From NCBI GenBank assembly GCA_016786725.1, contig JAEUVU010000001.1, positions 62,001 to 126,000 of the forward strand: 64,000 nt of DNA. Direction: 5' to 3'. A model generated the notes under the pieces. It had not been told where the DNA came from and made no database searches. It saw only the letters and a list, made by a program, of their open reading frames with translations. Each line of letters begins with the position of its first letter. Within the stretch, counting starts at the first letter, position 1. Source of the stretch: Ferruginibacter sp. (GTDB lineage: Bacteria > Bacteroidota > Bacteroidia > Chitinophagales > Chitinophagaceae). Both the position numbers and the translations under genes were made by a program. Below, piece by piece: positions 27,590 through 36,373 of the stretch.

Positions 27590-28360
27590 ATGATTTTACA
27601 TTCTAATAAAAGTACAAGGTGTTTTACAGCCCTGCTTTTATGCATTTTTTTCAGCAGCGCCCTGTATGCTCAAAAAGATTCTGTTGAAAAAGTTTTTGCA
27701 TTTAAAATTACCGGCTACATCAATGTTCTTACAGATTCTTCCATCGCTGTGCAGGTGATGAAACCCGCAGCTTTCCCTGTATCAATAAAAAATAAACAAC
27801 TGGGCGTACTTTATCACTGCTACAAAGCCGGTGAAGCACTTGATACGGCTGCAATCGGCGTGGGAAGATGCAATCTCATCAAAGGAGATTATTATTATTT
27901 TGGCATAAAGCTGCACAAGCAGCAAAAAGCATCAGAAGGTGATTTAATTTACTTAAAAGTTAAAATGCCTTATGTGTACGACGGGCTGTTGCTGAATGTG
28001 ATGAACCACGCCATTAATTTTACCAATGTTTACGGCGATAATTTTATGAATACCGGTGCTGTATTCACCAATACAAAAAATGATGAATTTAAAGTATTGG
28101 ATTCTATGGTGAATGATATACATTTTACCGGCAGCGCCATGCTACAGCAGATGCCCGGGCAGAACCAGCCTGTAAAAGGCGGTATATACGACGGAAAAAA
28201 ACTTTTTGAAGCCATGCAGGCAGTAAAGCGTACCGAGCTGGAAGCTTTTTTAAAATATGTAACAGCAAGGCCCAAAAAATATGCAGGCAATAGCTGGAAA
28301 ATATCAGAAGTATTTGCCACCTGGATGGATGGCGGTACACCCACGGTCATTGAAAAATAA
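27590..28360 (+). CDS. secreted protein of unknown function, coupled to the TPR gene
   Basis: A 256-aa protein with signal peptide (to SALYAQ). It starts at the base after the preceding stop codon. The mature part is beta-rich (FAFKITGYINVLTDSSIAVQV, GDYYYFGIKLHKQQ) with a helical C-terminal part (KLFEAMQAVKRTELEAFLKYV). No family recognised; the coupling suggests it works with the TPR protein. Confidence 0.7.
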   Translation: MILHSNKSTRCFTALLLCIFFSSALYAQKDSVEKVFAFKITGYINVLTDSSIAVQVMKPAAFPVSIKNKQLGVLYHCYKAGEALDTAAIGVGRCNLIKGDYYYFGIKLHKQQKASEGDLIYLKVKMPYVYDGLLLNVMNHAINFTNVYGDNFMNTGAVFTNTKNDEFKVLDSMVNDIHFTGSAMLQQMPGQNQPVKGGIYDGKKLFEAMQAVKRTELEAFLKYVTARPKKYAGNSWKISEVFATWMDGGTPTVIEK

Positions 28361-28512
28361 ACGCTGCCCCTCACTTTTTGTATAACAGGTAATGATTTTA
28401 AGCTTTCAGGAGTTATACAATTTTATTTTTTTCTAAATTCTGCATTTTCAGCAAACCATTCCGCCCATATCTGCGTATCTCCTGCATAATTAACTTTTAA
28501 AAATAACTTTTT

Positions 28513-29118
28513 ATGAAAAAGAATCTTTTTTCACTGTTGATAGCAGGTGCTTTAACAACAGTAACATTTATTGCATGCAACGACAGCGCAAAGCAATCTG
28601 AAGAACCAAAAACAGATACCGTTGCAACGGAGCCTGCGAAACCGATGGAAGAGCCAGGTGTTATGGTGGGCGGTGCCAATATGGTGCCCTCTAAAGATAT
28701 TGTTGATAATGCTGCCGGTTCTGCTGATCATACAACTTTGGTTGCTGCCGTAAAAGCTGCATCATTGGTTGAAACTTTAAAAGGAGCAGGGCCATTTACC
28801 GTATTCGCCCCAACCAACGAAGCATTTGCAAAATTACCGGCTGGCACAGTTGATAACCTGTTGAAGCCTGAGAATAAAGCAATGCTTGCAAAAATTCTTA
28901 CTTACCATGTTGTTGCCGGCGGCTTTAAATCTACCGATCTTAAAGACGGGCAAAAAGTAAAAACAGTTCAGGGTGAAGAACTGACCATTGGGTACAAAGA
29001 CAATAAGTGGACTGTTACTGATGCCAAAGGCGGCGTTGCAAACATCACTATTGCTGATGTTATCTCCAGTAATGGCGTTACTTACGTAATTGATGCGGTG
29101 CTGATGCCCAAAAAATAA
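28513..29118 (+). CDS. fasciclin domain lipoprotein
   Basis: A 201-aa lipoprotein (lipobox TFIACNDS) with a short Glu/Pro/Thr linker and one fasciclin (FAS1) domain at about 60-200: HTTLVAAVKAASLVETL, GPFTVFAPTNEAFAKLP (H1 box), ILTYHVVAG (the YHxxxG/H2-type motif) and VIDAVLMPK at the end. FAS1 domains mediate cell adhesion or protein contacts. It stands alone between intergenic gaps with its own terminator. Confidence 0.92.
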   Translation: MKKNLFSLLIAGALTTVTFIACNDSAKQSEEPKTDTVATEPAKPMEEPGVMVGGANMVPSKDIVDNAAGSADHTTLVAAVKAASLVETLKGAGPFTVFAPTNEAFAKLPAGTVDNLLKPENKAMLAKILTYHVVAGGFKSTDLKDGQKVKTVQGEELTIGYKDNKWTVTDAKGGVANITIADVISSNGVTYVIDAVLMPKK

Positions 29119-29145
29119 ACCGGCATATTTTAGAATTATAATTTT

Positions 29146-29181
29146 GCAAAAAGAGCAGCAAATAAGTGTTGCTCTTTTTGC
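29146..29181 (+). terminator. intrinsic terminator after the fasciclin gene
   Basis: Perfect 12-bp arms GCAAAAAGAGCA (29146-29157) and TGCTCTTTTTGC (29170-29181). It lies between this gene and the convergent gene at 29194 and probably serves both. Confidence 0.8.
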
Positions 29182-29193
29182 ATTATACCGTCT

Positions 29194-29937
29194 TTAACCC
29201 GCTGCAAGTACTCCATAATTGGCTGTGCTTTTTTGCAGGGCTGTGTAAGTCACCGATTTTATTTTTTTCTGGCCAGGCAATAATGCAGCGCTGAATAGTG
29301 AATTACCGGTTTGGGATGTATCATAAGTTAAAGAATACACTGTGCTGCCTCCGGATATATCAGTAACATTTGCAAAAACCACAAAATCATTTGCAGGCCA
29401 TAAGGAAGCAGGCGGAGCGGCAGTAACCGGGCAGCCACACATCATCTTTACAAAAACAGAAACAGCTTTGGGTAAATTACCCGCCGAAAGGTATAAGCCT
29501 GGCACAGGAACAATAATTTTATATTCCGGCTGTGCCGGGTTAAGTATCACAGATTGACTGATTTGGAATGGCTGGCCGGATGTGGTTGGTACATTTACCG
29601 ATAATTCTGCAAATTCAACTACTGAAGCCAGTTTGATATTTGCCCTGGCAGCAACGGTTGTAAAATCTCCGGATAAATAATTTACAGCACCTGCCTGTAC
29701 TGCAGGTGCCGGTTGTGGAATGGTGATGATGGGTAAAAAAGAACTGGCACCTTCGGTGAAGTTTGGCGACACATTTCCATCATCAGTAAAATGAGGAATA
29801 ACATTGTACGGTATTTTTATTTTGCCGCCGGAATATTTCAGGGTAATTGAAATACCGCCCGGATCGTATGCGTTGGCACCCAAAAAATGACCGCCAACCG
29901 CCTGTAAATAAATAGTGATGTTTGCTGTTGATGTCAT
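29194..29937 (-). CDS. protein of unknown function without signal peptide
   Basis: A 247-aa protein that starts MTSTANITIYLQAVGGHFLG with no export signal. It is Ala/Gly/Pro/Thr-rich and beta-stranded throughout (QFQISQSVILNP-type strands, YKIIVPVPGLYLSAG), with one Cys cluster (MMCGCPV). It resembles a beta-sandwich structural or filament-like protein, but no family is recognised. It is 37 bp downstream of the gene at 29975, in the same direction, so probably one operon. Confidence 0.55.
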   Translation of the reverse strand: MTSTANITIYLQAVGGHFLGANAYDPGGISITLKYSGGKIKIPYNVIPHFTDDGNVSPNFTEGASSFLPIITIPQPAPAVQAGAVNYLSGDFTTVAARANIKLASVVEFAELSVNVPTTSGQPFQISQSVILNPAQPEYKIIVPVPGLYLSAGNLPKAVSVFVKMMCGCPVTAAPPASLWPANDFVVFANVTDISGGSTVYSLTYDTSQTGNSLFSAALLPGQKKIKSVTYTALQKSTANYGVLAAG

Positions 29938-29974
29938 GCTGATAAAATTATGGGTTTTTATAATCGGATCACAA

Positions 29975-30817
29975 TTATCTTCTGTTGCTTAAAAACAATT
30001 TAACTGTGCGGTATGCTCTGCCTTGTTCTCCTTCAAGCACTTTCTCGTCTCTTGCATCAATACTAATGATCAGTTTTTTGTCAGCAAGTTTTTCATAAGC
30101 CGGCAATGCTAAAAAATTGCTTTCATCCATCAGTTTATTAATGAGTAAAGGAATAATCTCTTTTCCCATGGCTGTTAATTCCCTGAACTCTCCGGTAGCT
30201 GCTCTTGCATAAGGATCTGAGGAAGAAGAAAGGGACCCTTTATGCCAGCCGCTTTTCCATGCTTTGAATTTAGCTTCAAAATTTTTAACCCTTGCGGCCG
30301 GTATGGCTTTTATCAGATCCCTTACGGTTGCAATTTCTTCCCTCGTATAAACTCTTTTTATTTTCATATACTCTATAAGATATTTTGGAAGCGGAAAATT
30401 TGGGCCAACAATAATTCTTTTCCAGCCATAATAAGCAATCACATGCCCATATACCGGACCGTTCAGTTCATTCAGGCAATGCTGGATGCGTGCCAGGCTG
30501 CCGCATTTTGATTCCCAACAAGGGCCATGTGTCGGGCCCGAAATACATCCATGCGTCATATTATTATCTGCATGGCCCCATGCAGCCACGTGCCCTTTGG
30601 TTTTTCTCATTAAGCCAAACTGCGAATAAAAACTGTCAAAATTTGCAAGTGTACTTCCCGGCCAATGCCAGTAATTGGTAATACCCACCGTCCATGATAT
30701 ACAATTATAAGCGCCGGTTGGTTCATCTGTAACAATAGTGAAATCTACATCTAATAAAGGAAAGTCGTTGTGAAAAATAACTTTTTCTGCTGCTGTAAGT
30801 TTTCTTGGAAGTGCCAT
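29975..30817 (-). CDS. DUF7689-like protein with conserved Cys/His motifs
   Basis: A 280-aa protein without signal peptide. The N-terminal half resembles DUF7689 proteins, with the GAYNCISWTVG motif (Cys39), KGHVAAWGHADN (His76, His82), MTHGCISGP (His89, Cys91), HGPCWESKCGSL (Cys100, Cys105) and YGHVIAYYGW. The arrangement suggests a Cys/His catalytic or metal site, as in papain-like folds, but this is inference. The C-terminal half is helical (REEIATVRDLIKAIP, FRELTAMGKEIIPLLINKLM). It probably forms an operon with 29194. Confidence 0.6.
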   Translation of the reverse strand: MALPRKLTAAEKVIFHNDFPLLDVDFTIVTDEPTGAYNCISWTVGITNYWHWPGSTLANFDSFYSQFGLMRKTKGHVAAWGHADNNMTHGCISGPTHGPCWESKCGSLARIQHCLNELNGPVYGHVIAYYGWKRIIVGPNFPLPKYLIEYMKIKRVYTREEIATVRDLIKAIPAARVKNFEAKFKAWKSGWHKGSLSSSSDPYARAATGEFRELTAMGKEIIPLLINKLMDESNFLALPAYEKLADKKLIISIDARDEKVLEGEQGRAYRTVKLFLSNRR

Positions 30818-30960
30818 ATTGATAGTTTTATATAAAAGTAATGTGTATAAATTTTAAATGCAATACCCGGTTAGTAGTATTGTATTATCAGATTATAAAT
30901 AAATTAAGTTTTACAGGCAGGAGGAGCTTTTTTCACCAGGCTACGCAATACCTTTGTTAC

Positions 30961-32223
30961 ATGCACAGGATATTTATTTTGCTTTTTTCTTTTTCTGTAA
31001 ATCTTCAGGCACAGGATACCATTCAGCAAATTGTGCCGGGAAGAAAAAATGCAGCCACGCAAATAAGCAAACCTTATGTAATACTTATTTCTGCCGATGG
31101 CTTTCGTTATGATTATGCTGAAAAATACAATGCTCAAAATCTTTTAAAACTCCGCAGCAAAGGTGTAAAGGCAAAAAGCATGAAACCCAGTTACCCCAGC
31201 GTAACTTTTCCAAATCATTATACTATTGCCACCGGTTTGTACCCATCACATCATGGTTTGGTGTATAACCAGTTTTACGACCGCAGCCGGAAAGATACCT
31301 ACAGCATCGGCGTTCGCAGAACGGTTGAAGACGGAACCTGGTATGGCGGCACGCCGCTATGGGTTTTGGCAGAGCAGCAGGGCATGTTGAGTGCCTCTTA
31401 TTATTTTGTAGGGTCAGAAGCTGCTATCAGGGATACTTATCCAGCTTACTGGTACCGCTTTGGCGATAGTACTGATATTGATTACCGCATCAATAAAGTA
31501 GTTGACTGGTTGAAACTTCCCGAAGATGTCAGGCCTCATTTCATTACATTTTATATCAGCAATACAGACCATGCCGGTCACATGTCTGGCCCCGAAACTT
31601 CTGAAACAGCAGAAGCGGTTCAGTTTGTAGATAAAGCCATTGGTACTATGGTTGAAAAAGTAAGTGCACTGGGCTTGCCCGTAAATTATATTTTTCTTTC
31701 CGATCATGGAATGGCAACAGTTGATACCGTTACAAGGATAAACATTGCAGCCATGATTGACACTTCCCGTTTTATCATGTGTGGCGGCAACACCAGCCTT
31801 CATCTGTATGCAAAAGATACTGCGGATATAAAACCAACCTGTCAATTACTTAAAGAAAAAGAACAGTTTTTCACTGCCTACCTGCGTGAAGATATTCCTG
31901 CTAAATGGCATTTTTCAAAAAGCGAAGACCGCTTTAACCGTATTGGTGATATTTTTATTGCACCCCAATACCCAAAAGTATTAAGCAGCTACACCACCAA
32001 ACGCATAAACCCCGGCGCACATGGTTTTGATCCTGCTATAAAGAAAATGCATGCGACCTTTTATGCCTGGGGGCCGCAGATAAAAAGCGGCAAAACCATT
32101 GGCACTTTCGAAAATATTCATGTGTTTCCGTTGGTATGTAACCTGCTCGGGCTTAATTACACAGAACCCATTGACGGCGATCCGGGAGTGTTGAAAAAAA
32201 TAATACGCCGAAAAATAGACTGA
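30961..32223 (+). CDS. ectonucleotide pyrophosphatase/phosphodiesterase-like alkaline phosphatase family protein
   Basis: A 420-aa exported phosphodiesterase of the alkaline-phosphatase superfamily. The ATG at 30961 gives a signal peptide (MHRIFILLFSFSVNLQAQ). ISADGFRYDY carries the first metal-binding Asp, PSYPSVTFPNHYT the nucleophilic Thr, ISNTDHAGHMSG and FLSDHGM the second metal-binding Asp/His pairs, and NPGAHGFDP the last His. These NPP motifs are all present and in order. It likely cleaves nucleotide or other phosphodiester substrates in the periplasm. The longer N-terminal extension was rejected because it hides the signal peptide. Confidence 0.9.
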   Translation: MHRIFILLFSFSVNLQAQDTIQQIVPGRKNAATQISKPYVILISADGFRYDYAEKYNAQNLLKLRSKGVKAKSMKPSYPSVTFPNHYTIATGLYPSHHGLVYNQFYDRSRKDTYSIGVRRTVEDGTWYGGTPLWVLAEQQGMLSASYYFVGSEAAIRDTYPAYWYRFGDSTDIDYRINKVVDWLKLPEDVRPHFITFYISNTDHAGHMSGPETSETAEAVQFVDKAIGTMVEKVSALGLPVNYIFLSDHGMATVDTVTRINIAAMIDTSRFIMCGGNTSLHLYAKDTADIKPTCQLLKEKEQFFTAYLREDIPAKWHFSKSEDRFNRIGDIFIAPQYPKVLSSYTTKRINPGAHGFDPAIKKMHATFYAWGPQIKSGKTIGTFENIHVFPLVCNLLGLNYTEPIDGDPGVLKKIIRRKID

Positions 32224-32294
32224 AGCTTTTACATGAGCGGAAAATAAATACAGCGGTTAAAATCTACTTTTATCGGGTATTTAAAACTGCTGTT

Positions 32295-33419
32295 ATGAAA
32301 AGATCTGTTATTCCTTCTGTCATCCTTTCTTTTTGCTTATTGTTCTTCAACTCTTATGCAAATGCACAAATGCTGCGGTTGCCAGATGGTAACACCAATT
32401 ACAAATGCAAAACAGGCAGGCTGGTAGGTGCAACAAATATTGATATCACCTGGAACGCACCCGGCGTAAAAGGCCGTGAAGGAAAAATATGGGGAACCGA
32501 TGTTGCGCCTTATGGTTTTACAGTGCTGGGCTTTGGTTCCAATACAGCTTCTCCCTGGAGGGCTGGTGCCGATGAATGCACCAATATTTCTTTCTCAACA
32601 GATGTTACAATAAACGGGAAACTATTGGCAGCAGGTAAGTATGCTTTCTTTATTGCATTATATCCAGATTCCTGCATACTCATTTTCAATAAAAACATCA
32701 ACGAATGGGGCAGTTATTTTTACAAGAGTGAAATGGATGTGCTGAGGGTAACAGCTTACCAGCAAAAAGAGCAGAAAGAAAGTAAGGAGAGGCTTGAATA
32801 TAATTTTTCAAAGCAAACAAATAACAGTGTGGAAGTAAGCCTCGACTGGGAACGCTGGCGCATTCCTTTTAAAGTAGAAGTAGATTTAACTGCTACAACA
32901 CTGGCATATATAAAATCACAAATGAGCGGCGCAGCAGGTTTCGATCCGCCAAGCCTTGAATCTGCAGCAACCTGGTGCCTGCAGAATAATGTAAATACTG
33001 AAGAGGCCCTCAACTGGATAAATTCTGCGGGTGACCCAAACCTGGGTGGTCTAAGTTCTTTTAAAACACTGTCGGTAAAAGCAGGGCTGCTGGAAAAACT
33101 AAACAGGAAGGAAGAAGCCGGAAAAATAATGACGGCAGCTTTTGAAAAAGCAACTGTTAACGATATACACAATTATGGCCGCCAGTTACTCAATCAAAAT
33201 AAAGTGAAGGAAGCTGTAGAAATATTTGAAATGAACTATAAAAAATTTAATGGTGCCTGGCCAACCAGTGCCGGTTTAATGCGTGGCTATTCCGCACAGG
33301 GCGATCTTAAAAAGGCGCTGGAGTACGCAAATAAAGCAGTTACAGATGCGCCAACACCGGAAGTGAAAAAGATAATGGTGGCTGCAGCAGAAACGCTCTC
33401 AAAAGGAAAATCTTTATAA
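32295..33419 (+). CDS. DUF2911 domain protein with helical repeat C-terminus
   Basis: A 374-aa secreted protein with signal peptide (to NAQ, about residue 24). The first half is DUF2911: ITWNAPGVKGREGKIWG, PYGFTVLGFGSNTASPWRAG, GKYAFFIALY and NEWGSYFY are typical. The second half (about 240-374) is a short TPR-like array (EALNWINSAG, GKIMTAAFEKATV, KKALEYANKAVTDAP). Common in Bacteroidota; function unknown. Confidence 0.88.
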   Translation: MKRSVIPSVILSFCLLFFNSYANAQMLRLPDGNTNYKCKTGRLVGATNIDITWNAPGVKGREGKIWGTDVAPYGFTVLGFGSNTASPWRAGADECTNISFSTDVTINGKLLAAGKYAFFIALYPDSCILIFNKNINEWGSYFYKSEMDVLRVTAYQQKEQKESKERLEYNFSKQTNNSVEVSLDWERWRIPFKVEVDLTATTLAYIKSQMSGAAGFDPPSLESAATWCLQNNVNTEEALNWINSAGDPNLGGLSSFKTLSVKAGLLEKLNRKEEAGKIMTAAFEKATVNDIHNYGRQLLNQNKVKEAVEIFEMNYKKFNGAWPTSAGLMRGYSAQGDLKKALEYANKAVTDAPTPEVKKIMVAAAETLSKGKSL

Positions 33420-33639
33420 AGGAACAGTAAACAGAATAATTTAATTTTAACCATCTCCGGCCCTGAAGACACGGAAAATGCCTGTATTTGCCAGGATTTT
33501 TGTGAATCGCTGTAATTATGTAATTAATGGTGAGCCTGCCAACAGGAAAGTATAAACATTGCTCCAACAATCAAAATCCTGCGATTTTTTTTGAAGAATT
33601 ACACCATCTGTTAATTATTTAAAAAAAAGGTTTACTTTT

Positions 33640-33647
33640 TAGCTTTG
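33640..33647 (+). promoter_or_regulatory. candidate -7 box (TAGCTTTG) for the type B T9SS gene
   Basis: A perfect TAnnTTTG match 12 bp before the ATG at 33660. It overlaps the TTG codon at 33645 that would be the alternative start, which favours ATG 33660 with a very short leader. Confidence 0.4.
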
Positions 33648-33659
33648 AAAAAAGCGCTT

Positions 33660-36275
33660 ATGTTGAAATATCTTTTGTCTGCAACCTGTTGTTTTATTTT
33701 TTCTGCAGGTCTGTTAAAAGCACAGTCACCCGGTGGCATTTCAGCCAATAATAAAATATGGCTCAGGTCCGATAATGGTATAACTGCCGCTGGCAGCACT
33801 GTAACACAATGGCAGGAAAATTCCGGGGCCGGCGTTACCGGTAATTTTACCGTACAGGCGCTGGCCGGCACCGCCAATGTTCAAACCGGCCCAACGCTCA
33901 TTCCTGCAGGGGTTAATTTTAATCCTTACCTGAGCTTTGACGGTATCACCAATTCCTTATCCAGCGTAAATAATTTTGTTGGAACAGCTTTGGTAGGCAA
34001 CAGTAATGTTACTGTTTTCCAGGTCATCAATTTAAAATCAGGTGTAGTATGGCTAAAATGGGAAACCGATCAGTTAGGAACTACGGCCCGGCTTGGTTTT
34101 GAAAATGCAGCAGGCAGGCTCAGGTTCGACTTTCCAAGGGCCAATCCCCCGGCAAATGGCCAGAATATAGGGGTAACCAATATCCTGAATAAGCATACGC
34201 TTTCCACCTCATTTGTAAATGTAAACACATCGGTAAACCGCTTAGGCGGAGCCGATGATAATACCATTCCCATTCCGGGGCCGGGCAATTTTGGCGCAGC
34301 CAATACAAAAATTGTAATTGGCAACGAAAACCTGTTGAACCTGCCCTGCCGCATTGATATGGCCGAAGTAATTATTTACTCAAACACATTAACAGCAGCA
34401 GAAAGAAATAAAATAGAATCGTACCTGGCGGTGAAATATGGTTTTACATTAAACCAACTGGCTGCAAATAACAACAATTATGTAGCTACCAATGCTGCCA
34501 TTACCTGGGACAGGGCGCTTAACAGCGCTTATGCAAATGATATAACGGGTATTGGCCGGGATGATGCAACTGCATTGAACCAGAAACAATCCAGATCAGT
34601 TAACACAACCTCCCTTGTAACATTGTACAATGGATCTTATGCCGCCGGGGTTTTTCCAACAGAGAATGCAAGCAATAGCAACAGCTTTTCAAACGACTTA
34701 TCTTTTTTACTGGTTGGCGATAATGGGGGAACAACAACTGTTGACCAGTGTGCATTGGATGGAAACGCCCACCGGATGCAGCGTATCTGGAAAGCAAGCA
34801 ATACAGGACCGGTATCGCCGGTAACTATTGCAGTGGACCAGGCATCTGTACCGGCAACGGTAAAAAATATACTGGTTTCAGCAAATCCTGCATTCCCTTT
34901 GAGTGCAACAACCATCTATTCCGTTACAGCAGCAGGAGGAAAGTTGTATAGTGCAGTTACAATCAGCCATAATGATTATTTTACTTTTTCCAGCGATACT
35001 ATACCGCTTCCGCAACTGCAGGCTGCTGATGTTTGTGTAAATACAAACGGTACTGCTGTTGTTATGAACCCGGTGCCGGGCGCTGTTTATAATTGGTATA
35101 ACCTGTCGGCTGGCGGTATTTTAGTGGGTACAGGTACCAGCATCACCATACCTAATTTGCCCAATGATACCACCCTGTATGTAGAAACAACATCCGCATT
35201 TGGCTGCGTGTTACCTGTGCGTGTGCCTGTAACTATTAAAGTGCAAACAGTTGCAACACCACAGGCAAATGCTTTACAAACTACCTGTACTGTAAATACC
35301 GGCAGCATAACCATCACCTCACCAATTGGCCCGGGCTATCAATACTGTATCAATGGTGCCGGTTGCCAGGCAGGATTAACTTTTTCTAACCTGCTGCCGG
35401 GCACCTATTCCATTACTGCAATTAATGCATTGGGTTGTATTTCACAAGTATTACCTGTTACCATTAATGCCCAGCCAGCTGTACCGGCCGCACCTGCAGT
35501 TAATGCGCCGGTTACTATCTGCGAAAACCAAACTGCAACTTTAAGCATAACCAGCCCCGTTGCAGGTAATACTTATAATTGGTACACATCACCAACCGCA
35601 GTAACCCCGGTACACACCGGCACAACATTTACAACGCCGGTATTATTTGTACCCACTATTTATTATGCCGAAGCAGTGAATGCACAGGGTTGTGCATCGG
35701 CCCGAACAAATGCAGAAGTACTCATCAGAACACAATTGGCATCACCGTTGGTTAGTGTGGTTCAGGTTACTGATAGTTCAATCTTATTTAGCTGGGCTGC
35801 TGTGCCGGGTGCAAACAATTATTCGGTTTCAACCAATGGCATTAATTATACCTTGCCCAGCTCGGGTATTAATGGTACAACACATCTGGTAACAGGGCTG
35901 TTGCCCCGTGCAACCCTTACGCTTTATGTAAAAGCATTGGATACTTTAACACCCTGTATTGCCAGTAAAAATGGAACAGCCACCGGCACCACTTTGGCTA
36001 AATACGATGATGTATATGTGCCATCGGCCTTTACGCCAAACGGCGATTTGCTGAATAATACTTTAAGGGTTTATGGGGATATTAAAACGTACCGGTTTAT
36101 TGTTTATAACCGGTATGGCCAACTCGTATTTTCTACAACTGCATTAAATGCAGGCTGGGACGGAACCTTTAAAGGCAAAGCGCAATCAACCGGAACCTAT
36201 GCCTGGTATGTAACAGCAACACTCAGTGATGGGCGAACTGTGAACCTGTCTGGTACCAGTATTTTGTTAAGGTAA
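33660..36275 (+). CDS. T9SS type B (CHU_C/gliding-associated C-terminal) surface protein
   Basis: An 871-aa exported protein with signal peptide (to LLKAQ). Residues about 25-270 look like a LamG/concanavalin-like module (IWLRSDNGITAAG, ERNKIESYLAVKYGFTL), the type found near the start of many such proteins. A middle region of Ig/PKD-like repeats follows (VYNWYNLSAGG, TYNWYTSP, YYAEAVNAQGC). The final 90 residues are the CHU_C domain (VYVPSAFTPNGDLLNN, IVYNRYGQLVF, AGWDGTFKGK, GTYAWYV), which is a T9SS export and anchoring signal. A TTG start at 33645 is also possible but overlaps a promoter-like box. Confidence 0.85.
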   Translation: MLKYLLSATCCFIFSAGLLKAQSPGGISANNKIWLRSDNGITAAGSTVTQWQENSGAGVTGNFTVQALAGTANVQTGPTLIPAGVNFNPYLSFDGITNSLSSVNNFVGTALVGNSNVTVFQVINLKSGVVWLKWETDQLGTTARLGFENAAGRLRFDFPRANPPANGQNIGVTNILNKHTLSTSFVNVNTSVNRLGGADDNTIPIPGPGNFGAANTKIVIGNENLLNLPCRIDMAEVIIYSNTLTAAERNKIESYLAVKYGFTLNQLAANNNNYVATNAAITWDRALNSAYANDITGIGRDDATALNQKQSRSVNTTSLVTLYNGSYAAGVFPTENASNSNSFSNDLSFLLVGDNGGTTTVDQCALDGNAHRMQRIWKASNTGPVSPVTIAVDQASVPATVKNILVSANPAFPLSATTIYSVTAAGGKLYSAVTISHNDYFTFSSDTIPLPQLQAADVCVNTNGTAVVMNPVPGAVYNWYNLSAGGILVGTGTSITIPNLPNDTTLYVETTSAFGCVLPVRVPVTIKVQTVATPQANALQTTCTVNTGSITITSPIGPGYQYCINGAGCQAGLTFSNLLPGTYSITAINALGCISQVLPVTINAQPAVPAAPAVNAPVTICENQTATLSITSPVAGNTYNWYTSPTAVTPVHTGTTFTTPVLFVPTIYYAEAVNAQGCASARTNAEVLIRTQLASPLVSVVQVTDSSILFSWAAVPGANNYSVSTNGINYTLPSSGINGTTHLVTGLLPRATLTLYVKALDTLTPCIASKNGTATGTTLAKYDDVYVPSAFTPNGDLLNNTLRVYGDIKTYRFIVYNRYGQLVFSTTALNAGWDGTFKGKAQSTGTYAWYVTATLSDGRTVNLSGTSILLR

Positions 36276-36373
36276 CTTTATTTCAATGAGGTAATTACAA
36301 ACCGCAGTTAAAATTTAGGGCGGCAATCCATCTTTTCGGCATTTAATTTCTTAAATTGCTGTAAACTAAATTC

